A stretch of 53,231 bases of DNA from CAYJPA01 sp964371945 (GCA_964371945.1 CAYJPA010000037.1:1-53231); one strand, 5' to 3'; positions 7,303 through 17,344 are shown, counted from the stretch's first letter. Translations and numbers: made by a program. The notes: a model not told the origin generated them from the letters alone.

Positions 7303-8799
7303 GTGAACATTCGCACCAGGTTGGCCATCGCGATCGCGCTCGTGCTGCTGGTAACGATCTCGTTATTGGGAACCGCGCTCGTTCGGAGCACACGCGAAAC
7401 GCTCATCGACCAGGTTGACGAGCAAGTCATCGCCAACGCCGCTCGAGTCCAGGATGAGTCGCCTTCGCGCAGCGGTGACAACAAAGATGCGACGACGAGC
7501 AACGCCGCGTATCTCTTGAGTGGAACATCTGAACCGCATCCCAAACCGTCCGCGAACGCAACCTCGACATCCACGACCGACCCCATTGCCGACAACTACG
7601 AGCGATCCGTAGCGCAATACCGCTATAGCTCGACCGGCGAGCTGATCAGCGGCAAACCATGCGGGTTCGCGGACGACCCGAAGCCGGCGCCGAAAGTGCC
7701 GCCGATACCGAGCACTGAGCTGCAATTCCTGGTCAACAAGATTGTGACGACGCCTTCGGTCGACGGCAGTCTCGACTACCGCATGCTCGTCCAACAGAAC
7801 CCGGCTGGTGAAACGCTGATAACGGCCTCGCCGCTCGACGGCGTCGATGCCGCCATCGACCGCCTGGTCCGAATCCTCGTGATTTCTGGTTTGATCGCGC
7901 TCGTGGCGGCAACCGCGGTCTGCTGGTGGATCATCCAGCGAGGCATGCGGCCGGTCGATTTGATGGTCGATACCGCGGCCGCGATCGCGGCCGGCGACTT
8001 GAGCCGCCGGGTGCCAGACGCCGATCCCCGCACCGAGCTGGGCCGGCTCGGCGGCGCACTAAACGAGATGCTGGGCCAGATCGAATCGTCGCTCGAGGTG
8101 AGAACCGCGAGTGAATCCCGCCTGCGACGCTTCGTCGCCGATGCAGCGCATGAATTACGCACGCCACTCACTTCACTGCGCGGTTACGCGGAGCTTTACC
8201 GCCAGGGCGCATTGCAAGACGAGCCGGGCGTGACTAACGCCATGGGTCGAATCGAGGCCGAGGGTGCTCGCATGTCCCGCCTGGTCGACGATCTGCTCCT
8301 GCTCGCCCGGATGGACCAACAGCGAGGACTCGAACTGAAGACGATCGATGTTGTGCCATTGGTCGAGGAGGCTGCATCCGATTTCCGCGCGGTCGATCCC
8401 GAACGGCCGCTGACCGTTTCGACGTCAGGTAATGCGTTCGTGCGAGGCGACCGTATTCGCCTCCGCCAGATCATCGACAATCTATTGGTCAATGCGCGGA
8501 TCCACACGCCGCCCGGCACACCGGTCCATATCACCGTCGCGCAAGGTGGCAATCAGGTCGACATTGCCATTCGAGACGAGGGTCCCGGCATTTCGCTCGG
8601 GGATCAGAAGCGCGTCTTCGAGCGCTTCTGGCGGGCTGACCCGGCCCGCGCCCGCAAAACCGGCGGGTCCGGTCTCGGCCTGGCGATCGTGACCTCATTG
8701 GTCGAAGCACACGGCGGCTCCGTCACGATCGACAGCGAGCCCGGCTCCGGCGCCACCTTCACCATTCATCTCCCTGTAGCGCTTCCGGCTGACGCCTGA
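7303..8799 (+). CDS. Sensor histidine kinase (HAMP, HisKA, HATPase)
   Basis: A 498-residue membrane kinase starting at GTG 7303 behind GGGGAG. Transmembrane helix 1 (about 7-25) is followed by a 160-residue extracytoplasmic sensor loop without a recognised fold, helix 2 (about 186-208), HAMP (about 210-262), HisKA with His283 in DAAHELRTPLTSLRGYAELY, the N box LLVNARIHTP, the D/F boxes IRDEGPGI and VFERFWR, and the G2 box GSGLGLAIV. This is the MprB/BaeS-like arrangement. It autophosphorylates His283 and passes the phosphate to the adjacent regulator. The signal is unknown; the linked YceI and anchored small protein hint at an envelope cue. Confidence 0.93.
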   Translation: MNIRTRLAIAIALVLLVTISLLGTALVRSTRETLIDQVDEQVIANAARVQDESPSRSGDNKDATTSNAAYLLSGTSEPHPKPSANATSTSTTDPIADNYERSVAQYRYSSTGELISGKPCGFADDPKPAPKVPPIPSTELQFLVNKIVTTPSVDGSLDYRMLVQQNPAGETLITASPLDGVDAAIDRLVRILVISGLIALVAATAVCWWIIQRGMRPVDLMVDTAAAIAAGDLSRRVPDADPRTELGRLGGALNEMLGQIESSLEVRTASESRLRRFVADAAHELRTPLTSLRGYAELYRQGALQDEPGVTNAMGRIEAEGARMSRLVDDLLLLARMDQQRGLELKTIDVVPLVEEAASDFRAVDPERPLTVSTSGNAFVRGDRIRLRQIIDNLLVNARIHTPPGTPVHITVAQGGNQVDIAIRDEGPGISLGDQKRVFERFWRADPARARKTGGSGLGLAIVTSLVEAHGGSVTIDSEPGSGATFTIHLPVALPADA

Positions 8800-9055
8800 T
8801 CACCTGCTGGCAGATTGATGTGATCGCTCAATTTCGCCGAACGATGGCTCCAAGAAGCAAGTCTTCGCAGTGACATATCGTTAACTCAATTGGAACTCGA
8901 TCGGGTGCCGAGGCGAAAGCGAAGTTCCCTGAAATACTAGAAAAGCGATTTGCTCGGTTCATTTGTCGATTCTCGAGCTTTCCTTTCGCCAACATATGAG
9001 CGATAACTGCCAAGGCAGTTGCGTTCGCATGTCGAAGCGACAAGGATTCTTGGCA

Positions 9056-12000
9056 ATGAGTACGATCGAAGAAAAGATTGCGGAGTGGCAGAAAGAGCTT
9101 CTTCAGTTTGACAACCGGAACCGACTGCTGAATTTCAGGCATTCTTCTTCACGCCCATCAACAATCCCCCTAGTTGACCCATCGATTAGCAGTCTTTATC
9201 AATTGATCGTGTCGGGCAAGAAGCTGACTCTCGTCGGAACCGAGTTTCCTGCTGACGGAAGAATCGCGGACGACGAAGCCATCACACCGGAGGCCAGTCG
9301 GGGCGAAGTCGAAACCATTGCCGCTGAAGACTTCGAGCACACAGAGCAAAACGGCTGGTCCACCTCTATCGAGCGCCCCCCAGACGCACCGACTGCGTCG
9401 CCGACTCCCCTCGTCTCGGGCAGCGCGCGGTCGCCCCTTATGTCTGAAAAGCTTCACGCAGTCGCGCATCGCCTCTCGGATCAGGCCCGGACCTCGGATC
9501 AAGAACAAGGGATCAATGTCCTCTACGCCGCATTCGGATTTCTAAAGTGGTTCGAGGAAGGTGGAAAAAACGAAGAAAGGCGTTCGCCGATTATCTTGGT
9601 CCCGTTGACAATCACAGAGAGCGTTCGAGGGTCGTCATTTCAGATCTCAATCAACAGCGCGGAGGAACCGGAACTCAACCTTACGCTCATCGAGCGGCTT
9701 AGGCGAGACTTTGGACTGAATATTGGATTGGAATTTGATGAAGAAGTTCCGATCGCATCGGTCTTTGAACAGATACGCGGTATCGTAAAAACTAAGGAAG
9801 GATGGTCAATTGCCGAAGAGGCTTACATCGGCATCTTCAGATTCCATAAGATACGGATGTTCAAAGACCTATCCGAACACGCCGCGATCGCAGCCCAGCA
9901 TGAAGTGGTGCAGGCTCTTGGATTGGACGGAGTTACGCTTGCGCCCTCGGGGGAGGTCATTCCCGACGACGCCGACCTAGATCAAATCGCGCCACCTTCG
10001 AACAGCTTCACAATCCTCGACGCAGACGCGAGTCAACTGCGCGCTATCGAAACTGTGAAGCGAGGTTGCAATTTAATCATATACGGTCCTCCTGGGACAG
10101 GAAAAAGCCAGACAATCGCGAACATAATTGCGGAGGCTCTTACAGCACAGAAAACAGTACTCTTTGTGGCCGAAAAATCAGCTGCTCTTGAGGTCGTTCA
10201 TCAGCGTCTCGCGGGCAAGGGACTTGACGAATTTTGTCTTATGCTACATAGCCAAAAGGCTACAAAACGAGATGTGATCGCCGCTCTCGGATTGCGATTG
10301 CGTCACCTTCAAACACCTTCACAAGGGCCTGAAGTCGAGCTTGGATTAAAGCGTCTAGGCGAATTACGCTCAGAACTAAATATGTATGCAGCGGAAATTG
10401 GAAGTGAAAACAATTCTTTTGGGAAGTCAGCTTTCTGGGTCCACGGGCAACTCGCGAGACTCCAAATGGCCCCATATTTGACCGCAGCGCCTCCCTCGGT
10501 CGAAACGATGACTTTCGAACAGTATGATCACTGGACTCGGCGAATCGAGGCACTGGCTAGTCACGGAGCAACGCTCCGAGCAGGAGATAACCATCCATGG
10601 TCAGGAATCAGAGCAGCTGAAGTCAGCCTGTCAGATCGGAGTAGATTGCAAGCAAACCTCACACGACTTCTAGCGTCGACAGAGGCACTTTTGAGAGACG
10701 GGACAGATCTCTCCGCTCAGATCTCCCAACCTTCACCGCGTAATCTGAGCGAGGCCAAGCAGACACTTGATATTCAGCGCAGTGTCCCAGTTGATTTTGA
10801 CGCTCGCGTGGAATGGTTTGATCCGTCGGTCTTTGTCTCCACAATGAAGTTGAGTTCAGAAGGAATCGAGCAAGCGAAATTCATCCAAAAAGCCGACGAA
10901 GAGTTGCTCAAGGAGTGGAGTCCGCAGATTTTCGATTTGGCATCAGACGAAATTCTAGAAGCGTATGAGCGTTCGAGTTTTCTTTCTCGTATGTTCTCGT
11001 CGACGTATCGGAGCTACCGCACCAAGATTCGGAGTGCTGCTCTCGACCAACGCAAACGATCTCACAGTGAAATACTTGGCCGATTGCGCACTGCGAACAA
11101 GAGAAGTCGAGCCGTGCAATGGTTCAGGTCCAACGAAAGCTTGTTCCGAAGCACGCTTGGTACAGCTCTTGTGCCCGATGCCGCTGGTCTGGATCGGCTA
11201 AATCGGATCATGTCCCAATTATCTAAAACATCATCGATCGTCGAACGAGTTCCTGACGTACATTTAGGCGCGGAGTTGATCAACAATATTTGCACACCGG
11301 GGTTTGCTCTTCGGACTTCTTCGATCGCGGCGAAGGTTGAACGCCAACTGCAGGATATTGAGGCGGGCCTGGCCGAACTTCAAGATGTTTTTGAGTCAAA
11401 GGCGTTTCAGATCGATGGTGTGCCGTTGTCGTCGGCGGGGTTGGAAAGCTTGATAGACTGGGCCGCTCTCCGGCTTAAGGAGTTCGACGAACTGAATTCT
11501 TGGCTCGATGCCCAAGCGGAATTGCGACGAGCAAATGCCGACGGGTTGGAGTCAGTCGCGACGGCGTTGGTGGGTCTTGACGTCGACTTGGATCAATGGG
11601 TGAACGCCTCTCAACGACTCATTCTGACGCATTGGCTGGTTAGCGTCTACGGCGCCTCAGAAGCGCTTAGGCGTTTCAGAGGAGAAATACAGGAACAAAA
11701 TGTTTCGAGTTTTCGTCGTCTCGATCGTCAATTCGTCAGCGGGTCAGCCAATCGAATACGCAGAACTATCGCCGCGAGTCAGCGGACTGTTTCGGCCAAT
11801 TCAGGAGGCGAACCAGAGATTCTGCGCCGTGAAGTCAGCAAGCAACGCCGGCACCTGCCTGTTCGAAAGCTTTTTGAGCGAATCCCAAATCTTCTCACTA
11901 GTCTGAAGCCATGCCTAATGATGAGTCCGCTTTCAGTCGCACAGTTTATCCCAGCGAATTACTACAAATTCGATATCGTGATCTTTGACGAAGCTTCTCA

Positions 12001-13897
12001 AGTCCGGCCGCACGATGCAATTGGTGCAATCATCCGCGGAAAGCAACTTGTGGTTGCCGGGGATAGCAAGCAGCTCCCTCCTACATCATTCTTCGATCGA
12101 AATCTGGACGATGCAACTCAGGAAGACGAAACAAGTCTCAAAGACATGGAGAGCATCTTGGATGCATTGAAGGTCAAGCACATGCCAGACACTGAACTTG
12201 TGTGGCATTACCGCAGTCGTCACGAGGATCTGATTGCATTCTCTAACCGTCACTTCTACGCGAATAGGCTCGTAACCTTCCCCGACTCTTCCACCGATAG
12301 GGGGCCAGAGAGAGGTCTGCGCTTCGAATATGTTGCTGATGGGGTTTACCACGACGAACGAGATCGGGTGCTGCAAACTTCGATAAAGGTGAATCGTGTT
12401 GAGGCGCGACGGGTCGCGAAGTTGGTGGTCGAGCACGCAAGGAGACGACCCGAAGAGACACTGGGTGTTGTTGCGTTAGGAAGCAATCAACGGGAAGTCG
12501 TAAGGGAAGAGATAACGAGGGCGCGATTACTCGATTCTTCCCTTGACGAATTCTTTCGGGAAGACCGCACTCTACCGTTCTTTGTCAAAGCTCTGGAGGA
12601 GGTTCAAGGCGACGAGCGTGACGTCATGATTGTAAGTGTCGGCTACGGAAAAGGAGTTGACGGGAAACTTTCGCATAATTTTGGACCGCTCAATCGTGAC
12701 GGTGGCGAACGTCGACTTAACGTATTGATTACTCGAGCGAAACACCAGGTCATCGTAGTCTCTTCCATCCGTGCTTCCGACATCGATCTGAGTAGAACTC
12801 AGAAACTTGGACCACGCCTCCTTCGCGAATACCTTGATTTTGCTGAGCGGGGCGCCGTTGCTCTGGAATCTGCAACTTCAGGCGGGAGTGACGACTACGA
12901 GTCTCCGTTCGAAGAGGAGGTAGGGGCAGCGCTGGAAAGAGCCGGCTACGTGGTTCAACGCCAGATTGGCTGCTCAAAGTTTCGAGTTGACCTCGCAGTA
13001 ATCCATCCACGATTTCCCGGTCGGTATCTATTAGGAATTGAATGCGATGGCGCGACTTATCATTCTTCGAGGACCGCTCGAGATCGCGATCGCCTTCGCC
13101 AGGAGATTCTTGAATCGCTTGGTTGGAGAATCCATCGAGTATGGTCAACCGATTGGATTCGACAGCCTGAGAAAGAATTCTCGCGCCTGCTTGTGCGGAT
13201 TGAGCAAGAGATGGCAACTCCTTCCTCCCCAGCGAATCTCGGTTTGTCCGATCAGGAAGCCGACGAACAGCCACGAGAATCCGTTGACGACGAAACACTG
13301 GAGATCCTCGTCAGCTTGGAATCGGGGGCCGCTAGCGAGAATCAATTCGGAGCGCCAATGGGAGAACAATACGTCGAGGCTGAGGTTCGCACTGGCAACT
13401 ACCCAGATATCTTGAATGCCCCGCTTAGCTCGGTTGTGGACAATGTCATTTCATGTGTACAGATCGAATCGCCAATTCATCATGACATGATCGTGCGTCG
13501 GATTTCGTCCGGTTGGAGCTACAACCGAACAGGCACTCGAATCGCCAATCGGATAAACCAAGCAATCTCTTCTGCGGCAAACTCCCATCGGATAGAGAAG
13601 CGCGGCAGTTTCTATTGGTTCCCTGGCGAAACAAAAGTGGTAGTGCGGTCGTCGACAGCCGTCGGTGCGGTGAGACAAATCGAACACGTTGCCGGTGAGG
13701 AGATACTTGCCGCGTTCTCCCTGACTCTGGCGAATGCCTTGTCCTTGGGCCAGGACGAGCTAATTCAGCATTCGGCAAGATTGTTGGGGTATCAGCGAAC
13801 AGGTTCAGAAATACAGATCAGACTCTCTGCAATGATTCAAGTCGCGTTAGCGAATGATATTCTGGCTATGAAAAATGGACGCTTGGTTCTGGTTTAG
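9056..13897 (+). CDS. DUF4011 - SF1 helicase - Vsr-like nuclease - DUF3320 protein (candidate defence gene)
   Basis: A 1613-residue single protein. The N-terminus (EKIAEWQKELLQFDNRNRLLNF) is the DUF4011 start. A helicase core follows: Walker A GPPGTGKSQTIANI near residue 344, a long insertion of about 600 residues, Walker B VIFDEASQV near 978, GDSKQLPPTSF near 1001, HYRSRHEDLIAFSN near 1050, and NVLITRAKHQ near 1221. Residues about 1280-1370 form a Vsr/DUF559-like nuclease fold with FEEEVG, RVDLAV and LGIECDG as the expected acidic site. The end holds a DUF3320-like winged segment (SPIHHDMIVRRISSGW). I start at ATG 9056 with AAGGA 9 bases upstream; in-frame starts at 9029 and 8963 are weaker. 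Known of the family: this architecture has been reported among predicted single-gene antiphage systems (Hhe type, from memory). Codon use is markedly less GC-rich than the flanks, suggesting transfer. Confidence 0.85.
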   Translation: MSTIEEKIAEWQKELLQFDNRNRLLNFRHSSSRPSTIPLVDPSISSLYQLIVSGKKLTLVGTEFPADGRIADDEAITPEASRGEVETIAAEDFEHTEQNGWSTSIERPPDAPTASPTPLVSGSARSPLMSEKLHAVAHRLSDQARTSDQEQGINVLYAAFGFLKWFEEGGKNEERRSPIILVPLTITESVRGSSFQISINSAEEPELNLTLIERLRRDFGLNIGLEFDEEVPIASVFEQIRGIVKTKEGWSIAEEAYIGIFRFHKIRMFKDLSEHAAIAAQHEVVQALGLDGVTLAPSGEVIPDDADLDQIAPPSNSFTILDADASQLRAIETVKRGCNLIIYGPPGTGKSQTIANIIAEALTAQKTVLFVAEKSAALEVVHQRLAGKGLDEFCLMLHSQKATKRDVIAALGLRLRHLQTPSQGPEVELGLKRLGELRSELNMYAAEIGSENNSFGKSAFWVHGQLARLQMAPYLTAAPPSVETMTFEQYDHWTRRIEALASHGATLRAGDNHPWSGIRAAEVSLSDRSRLQANLTRLLASTEALLRDGTDLSAQISQPSPRNLSEAKQTLDIQRSVPVDFDARVEWFDPSVFVSTMKLSSEGIEQAKFIQKADEELLKEWSPQIFDLASDEILEAYERSSFLSRMFSSTYRSYRTKIRSAALDQRKRSHSEILGRLRTANKRSRAVQWFRSNESLFRSTLGTALVPDAAGLDRLNRIMSQLSKTSSIVERVPDVHLGAELINNICTPGFALRTSSIAAKVERQLQDIEAGLAELQDVFESKAFQIDGVPLSSAGLESLIDWAALRLKEFDELNSWLDAQAELRRANADGLESVATALVGLDVDLDQWVNASQRLILTHWLVSVYGASEALRRFRGEIQEQNVSSFRRLDRQFVSGSANRIRRTIAASQRTVSANSGGEPEILRREVSKQRRHLPVRKLFERIPNLLTSLKPCLMMSPLSVAQFIPANYYKFDIVIFDEASQVRPHDAIGAIIRGKQLVVAGDSKQLPPTSFFDRNLDDATQEDETSLKDMESILDALKVKHMPDTELVWHYRSRHEDLIAFSNRHFYANRLVTFPDSSTDRGPERGLRFEYVADGVYHDERDRVLQTSIKVNRVEARRVAKLVVEHARRRPEETLGVVALGSNQREVVREEITRARLLDSSLDEFFREDRTLPFFVKALEEVQGDERDVMIVSVGYGKGVDGKLSHNFGPLNRDGGERRLNVLITRAKHQVIVVSSIRASDIDLSRTQKLGPRLLREYLDFAERGAVALESATSGGSDDYESPFEEEVGAALERAGYVVQRQIGCSKFRVDLAVIHPRFPGRYLLGIECDGATYHSSRTARDRDRLRQEILESLGWRIHRVWSTDWIRQPEKEFSRLLVRIEQEMATPSSPANLGLSDQEADEQPRESVDDETLEILVSLESGAASENQFGAPMGEQYVEAEVRTGNYPDILNAPLSSVVDNVISCVQIESPIHHDMIVRRISSGWSYNRTGTRIANRINQAISSAANSHRIEKRGSFYWFPGETKVVVRSSTAVGAVRQIEHVAGEEILAAFSLTLANALSLGQDELIQHSARLLGYQRTGSEIQIRLSAMIQVALANDILAMKNGRLVLV

Positions 13898-13967
13898 CTG
13901 TCTAGCGTCCTCGGCTCCGTTCATTGACTGCACAGCTGAGTCTCCCCATATGTAATCGATCGTCAGC

Positions 13968-15572
13968 TTAACCGGCCAAATGAGGAGCCGTGTGCCCTCG
14001 CAACACCCGGCCCGGCAAAACGCCGGTCGGTTTGCCGGCCAGAACGACCGTTTCGCCATTGACGATCACGTGGTCGATCCCAACTGCTTCCAGTCGCGGC
14101 CGCGTCCAGGTCGCCGGCCCATCCACCGTTTCCGGATCGAGAATGACCACATCCGCCTTGTAACCGGGTTGGAGCACCCCGCGATTGGTGATTCGGAATC
14201 GCTCCGCCGGAAACCCGCTCATCTTCTGAACCATCGTTTCCAGCGACACGTTCCCGAGGTCATGCAACGCCAGGCGGAGCGCTCGCGCGAAGCAACCGTA
14301 CCCTCGCGGGTGCGCCGACTGCCCGTGATACATCCCGTCGCTGGCGAGCATCATCTTCGGATGCGCCGCGGTTCGGCGGTGAGTTTCCAGGTGCTCTGCT
14401 TCGGTGCCTGGCCGGTGGTAAACCATCAGCGAATGCGGCCGCTCCTCGTCCAGAACTCGAATCGCGAAGTCTCCCAGCGTTTCGCCCTCGCTTTCGGCCG
14501 CCTTGACAATATCCATCCCGAGGTAGCGGCCGCTCGCGGTCGATACGAAAACGACCTTCGCTCCCAGATCGATTCCAGCCCGCAAATTCTGCTCGAGGTG
14601 ATCTCTCATCACCTCTCTGGTCGAGGGGTACTGCAGACGTTGCCAGATACCCGCTGGACCGCCGGTTTGCGCCCAAACCGGGAGCATGATTGCGAGATGG
14701 GTGCAACCGGCCGGATAGAGATACGATTCAAACGTAAGATCGCAAGATTGCGCTGCTTCAGCCAGTAGCGGCTCGGTCACATCGTCAACGTTTTCGTGCG
14801 AAATGTGAACCGGAACTCCTGCGTGTTGCCCGATCGCCATCGTTTCGCGCCAGGCCTCAGCCTGCCCGATGTCCGAGTAGCGAATGTGTGCCGCGTAGAT
14901 CCCGTTGTACTCGCGCGCGATCTTGCTCAGCTCGATCAGCTCTCGGGTATCGGCGAACGCGCTCGGTTGGTAGTCGAGGCCGAGATTGAGGCAGGTCGCG
15001 CCCGCTTCGAACCACGCGCGGGTCGTTCGCCGCATGTGCTCGAGCTCCACGTCCGATGCCGGCCTGGGCGACCACCCCATCGCGTCAAGCCGGATCGCGC
15101 AGTGCGGAACCTGCGGCAGCACATTGACCGGGGTCTTCCCCGCGAAGATCGCGAGATAGGACTCCGGCGTCGGCCAGTCGAGCGACCAGTCCGGTGTCAT
15201 CGGCTCGCCGGTGAATGGCAGCGTCGCCTCCCACATCTGGCGGGCCATTTCAGGTGAGAGCGGCGCCCATCCAAATCCGTCGGGCCCGAGTAGATGGGTG
15301 GTAACGCCCTGCAGCACGCTGCCGTATCGGTGCGGGCCACCCAGAAGCGCGACCTCCGAATGGACATGGACATCGATAAAGCCGGGCGCCACGACCCGAC
15401 TCGTTGCGTCGATTTCGACGCCTGCTGTCGAGCTCGAAAGAGAATCGACCGCGATGATGCGATCGCCATTGATGGCGACATCGGCCCGACGCGACGGCCC
15501 GCCTGTGCCGTCGATGATCGTGCCGTTCCGAATGATCTGATCGAATTCCACCGTCGCTTCGCCCCTCGTCAC
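13968..15572 (-). CDS. N-acyl-D-amino-acid deacylase family amidohydrolase
   Basis: A 534-residue metal-dependent hydrolase. N-terminal strands IIRNGTIIDGTGGPSRRADVAI and the metal motif GFIDVHVHSE (H-x-H) mark the D-aminoacylase branch of the amidohydrolase superfamily. Further metal or catalytic segments are IYAAHIRYSD, VHISHEN and the Asp in MLASDGMYHG. The C-terminus returns to the small beta sandwich (GYKADVVILDPETVDG). The family cleaves N-acyl-D-amino acids or similar amides to free D-amino acids. The GTG at 15572 is the longest start; a GTG at 15551 with GAGGGG upstream is as likely. It is convergent with the helicase gene and 140 bp beyond the end of the next minus-strand operon. Confidence 0.88.
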   Translation of the reverse strand: MTRGEATVEFDQIIRNGTIIDGTGGPSRRADVAINGDRIIAVDSLSSSTAGVEIDATSRVVAPGFIDVHVHSEVALLGGPHRYGSVLQGVTTHLLGPDGFGWAPLSPEMARQMWEATLPFTGEPMTPDWSLDWPTPESYLAIFAGKTPVNVLPQVPHCAIRLDAMGWSPRPASDVELEHMRRTTRAWFEAGATCLNLGLDYQPSAFADTRELIELSKIAREYNGIYAAHIRYSDIGQAEAWRETMAIGQHAGVPVHISHENVDDVTEPLLAEAAQSCDLTFESYLYPAGCTHLAIMLPVWAQTGGPAGIWQRLQYPSTREVMRDHLEQNLRAGIDLGAKVVFVSTASGRYLGMDIVKAAESEGETLGDFAIRVLDEERPHSLMVYHRPGTEAEHLETHRRTAAHPKMMLASDGMYHGQSAHPRGYGCFARALRLALHDLGNVSLETMVQKMSGFPAERFRITNRGVLQPGYKADVVILDPETVDGPATWTRPRLEAVGIDHVIVNGETVVLAGKPTGVLPGRVLRGHTAPHLAG

Positions 15573-15715
15573 CTGCCGCGGAATTGCGGCGCGTCATCAT
15601 ACCCGGTGACTGGTCTGAAGAGAGAAGATCACCGTCCTCATCTTTGTGAGACGAGCCGGTGATCTTGGTGGGGATCATTTCCTCGCGTGCCGGGATCGAC
15701 CTGCATGCGAGATCG

Positions 15716-16186
15716 CTAAGCGCGAGCAGTCTGCGCCTCGGCCACGGCGACCGAGCGGGATTCGGTGGAAACAGAAGCGAAGGTCGCGGCAACCGCGATG
15801 GTCGCGCCAATTGCCAGAATCCCCGGCGCCATCAAGGGATCGCGACCCGTGAGCGCGGATTTGACCAGGCTCGTCGTGCTTGCTCGCGGGTGAATTTCGT
15901 GGGCAAATGCATAATTGCCTTCAACATGCTTGTACACCCCCAGTGCGCTTCCGACCGCAATCACGAGCATCAGAAGGCGGAAGGCGGCCACCGTCGTTCG
16001 GGCGGGACGCCTCCAAACGACGGCGGTCGCAACCATCCCGAGTCCGCCGAGCGCGAAGGGTACTAACTGCAACCAGTCCTGATAATGCTTGACGGTAATC
16101 AGCTCCACCACTGTCCCGGCAAAGAGACTCGCGGACAGGGCAAACAGGAAAGTTCGGAGCTGGCCAAGCCTGGCGGCCGCGCTCAT
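15716..16186 (-). CDS. Four-helix membrane protein coupled to the HhH gene
   Basis: A 156-residue protein with four predicted membrane helices: about 8-30 (LRTFLFALSASLFAGTVVEL), 41-60 (VPFALGGLGMVATAVVW), 66-85 (AAFRLLMLVIAVGSALGVY) and 118-138 (PGILAIGATIAVAATFA). A conserved-looking H-Y-Q motif and HVEGNYAFAHE sit in the loops; the latter His residues could bind metal or haem, but this is a guess. No family is recognised. Its ATG overlaps the stop of the upstream HhH gene as ATGA, so the two are translationally coupled and probably work together at the membrane. Confidence 0.7.
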   Translation of the reverse strand: MSAAARLGQLRTFLFALSASLFAGTVVELITVKHYQDWLQLVPFALGGLGMVATAVVWRRPARTTVAAFRLLMLVIAVGSALGVYKHVEGNYAFAHEIHPRASTTSLVKSALTGRDPLMAPGILAIGATIAVAATFASVSTESRSVAVAEAQTARA

Positions 16187-17088
16187 GCTGTTTTGATGAA
16201 GGCCGCTGCAGCCGCGGCTTGATCTGCCGAAACATACGCTTCGAGTGCGGTCAGCAAGGCGGCTGCATCCGCGAACGGCCCGCTCTTGACGAGCTCCGCG
16301 GCGTCATCGGCGCTCACGCCCGGCAACTGCTGTAATGTCGCTTCATCTGCCTGAGCAGGATCGACCGGTACGAAGAGGTACTTCTCATATTCTGCAACTT
16401 CCTCCTCGGAGACGTACTTTCCGATCTCCTGTCGAAACTCCAGAACGCTCGCGTACGGCCGGTATTCATTGAATTCGCCGGCCATGTTGTCGCCGACGCC
16501 CGGAATCGATAGGAACTGTTCGTCGGTGGCGGTGTCGAGGTTGTAGAGGATCCAAATTGCTTTGTCGGTCGCCGTCGACGTCAGGAATGCCTGCGCCGCG
16601 GCTGCCTGCTCCGCGGAAACGTATTGCGCAAGTGCGCTCGAGAACGCCAAGTCGTCGGCGTACGGCACGCCTTTGACCAGTTCGGCCGCATCATCGGTGC
16701 TGACGCCTGGCAGTTGCTGGAACGACGCCTCAGTCGCTTGCGAGGGATCGACTGGTACGAAGATGTACCGCTCATATGCGGCGACCTCTTCCTCGGAAAC
16801 GTATTTCCCGATCTCCTGCCGGAACTGCTCGATTGTGCTGTACGGCTTATATTCATTGAACTCGCGGAGCATTCGATCGGACACCGCCGGAATCTTCAGA
16901 AACTGATCGTCCGTCGCTGCGTTCAAATTGAGCTTGGTCCACGCGGCTTCCGTCGCGGGATCGATAGCGACCGGAGAGGACGAACCCTCTTGCGCCAACG
17001 AAATGCCCCGTCCAAGGGCCGAGACAGCCCCAAAGGCAAGCGCGCCCGCCAACACACTTCTCCGATTGATCAGGAACTGGGTTGCCAT
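16183..17088 (-). CDS. Exported protein with duplicated helix-hairpin-helix modules
   Basis: A 301-residue protein with a twin-arginine-like leader (INRRSVLAGALAFGAVSAL). The mature part is two copies of a roughly 135-residue unit, each with ATD-x-QFL-x-IP-V-D-M..EFNEY-PY, then FRQEIGKYVSEEEVA-YE-Y-FVPVDP, then QQLPGVS-DDAAELV. Each unit contains two helix-hairpin-helix-like motifs (IPGVGD and LPGVSADDA). The copies are so alike that the duplication appears fairly recent. HhH motifs usually contact DNA backbones (ComEA) or act as protein joints. I start at 17088, where GGAGAAGAAATC precedes the ATG. It overlaps the downstream membrane-protein gene by ATGA. Function unknown; a surface nucleic-acid-binding or redox-accessory role is possible. 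Confidence 0.75.
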   Translation of the reverse strand: MATQFLINRRSVLAGALAFGAVSALGRGISLAQEGSSSPVAIDPATEAAWTKLNLNAATDDQFLKIPAVSDRMLREFNEYKPYSTIEQFRQEIGKYVSEEEVAAYERYIFVPVDPSQATEASFQQLPGVSTDDAAELVKGVPYADDLAFSSALAQYVSAEQAAAAQAFLTSTATDKAIWILYNLDTATDEQFLSIPGVGDNMAGEFNEYRPYASVLEFRQEIGKYVSEEEVAEYEKYLFVPVDPAQADEATLQQLPGVSADDAAELVKSGPFADAAALLTALEAYVSADQAAAAAAFIKTA

Positions 17089-17280
17089 GATTTCTTCTCC
17101 ATTTGTTTGGTTGACCGCGGGGTATCCGGCCGTTCGATTCCAATCCCCGAGACTCGCAAGCTCGGGGTCGTTGGTTTGAATATAGCGCCAAATACTGAAA
17201 GTAAGGTCTGAGTATCCTGAGGATTTGGTAAAGACTGCGAGATGGCTATGGCATATCAAAAAGTAAGATACAGATCGCCG

Positions 17281-17344
17281 TAAAAAGAAAAGGGGGAAAC
17301 CACATCAACGTCCGCCAGTCCAGGCCTCTGCCGGACGCGATGTG
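17281..17344 (-). terminator. Rho-independent terminator of the kinase fragment
   Basis: On the minus strand CACATC (17301-17306) pairs with GATGTG (17339-17344) and GTCCG (17310-17314) with CGGAC (17332-17336), with the loop between. The minus strand then runs into CCCCCTTTTCTTTTTA. This fits an intrinsic terminator that ends transcripts coming from the kinase fragment before the HhH gene. The remainder of 17089-17280 holds the HhH promoter, with possible CTTAC elements near 17195 and 17266. Confidence 0.6.
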
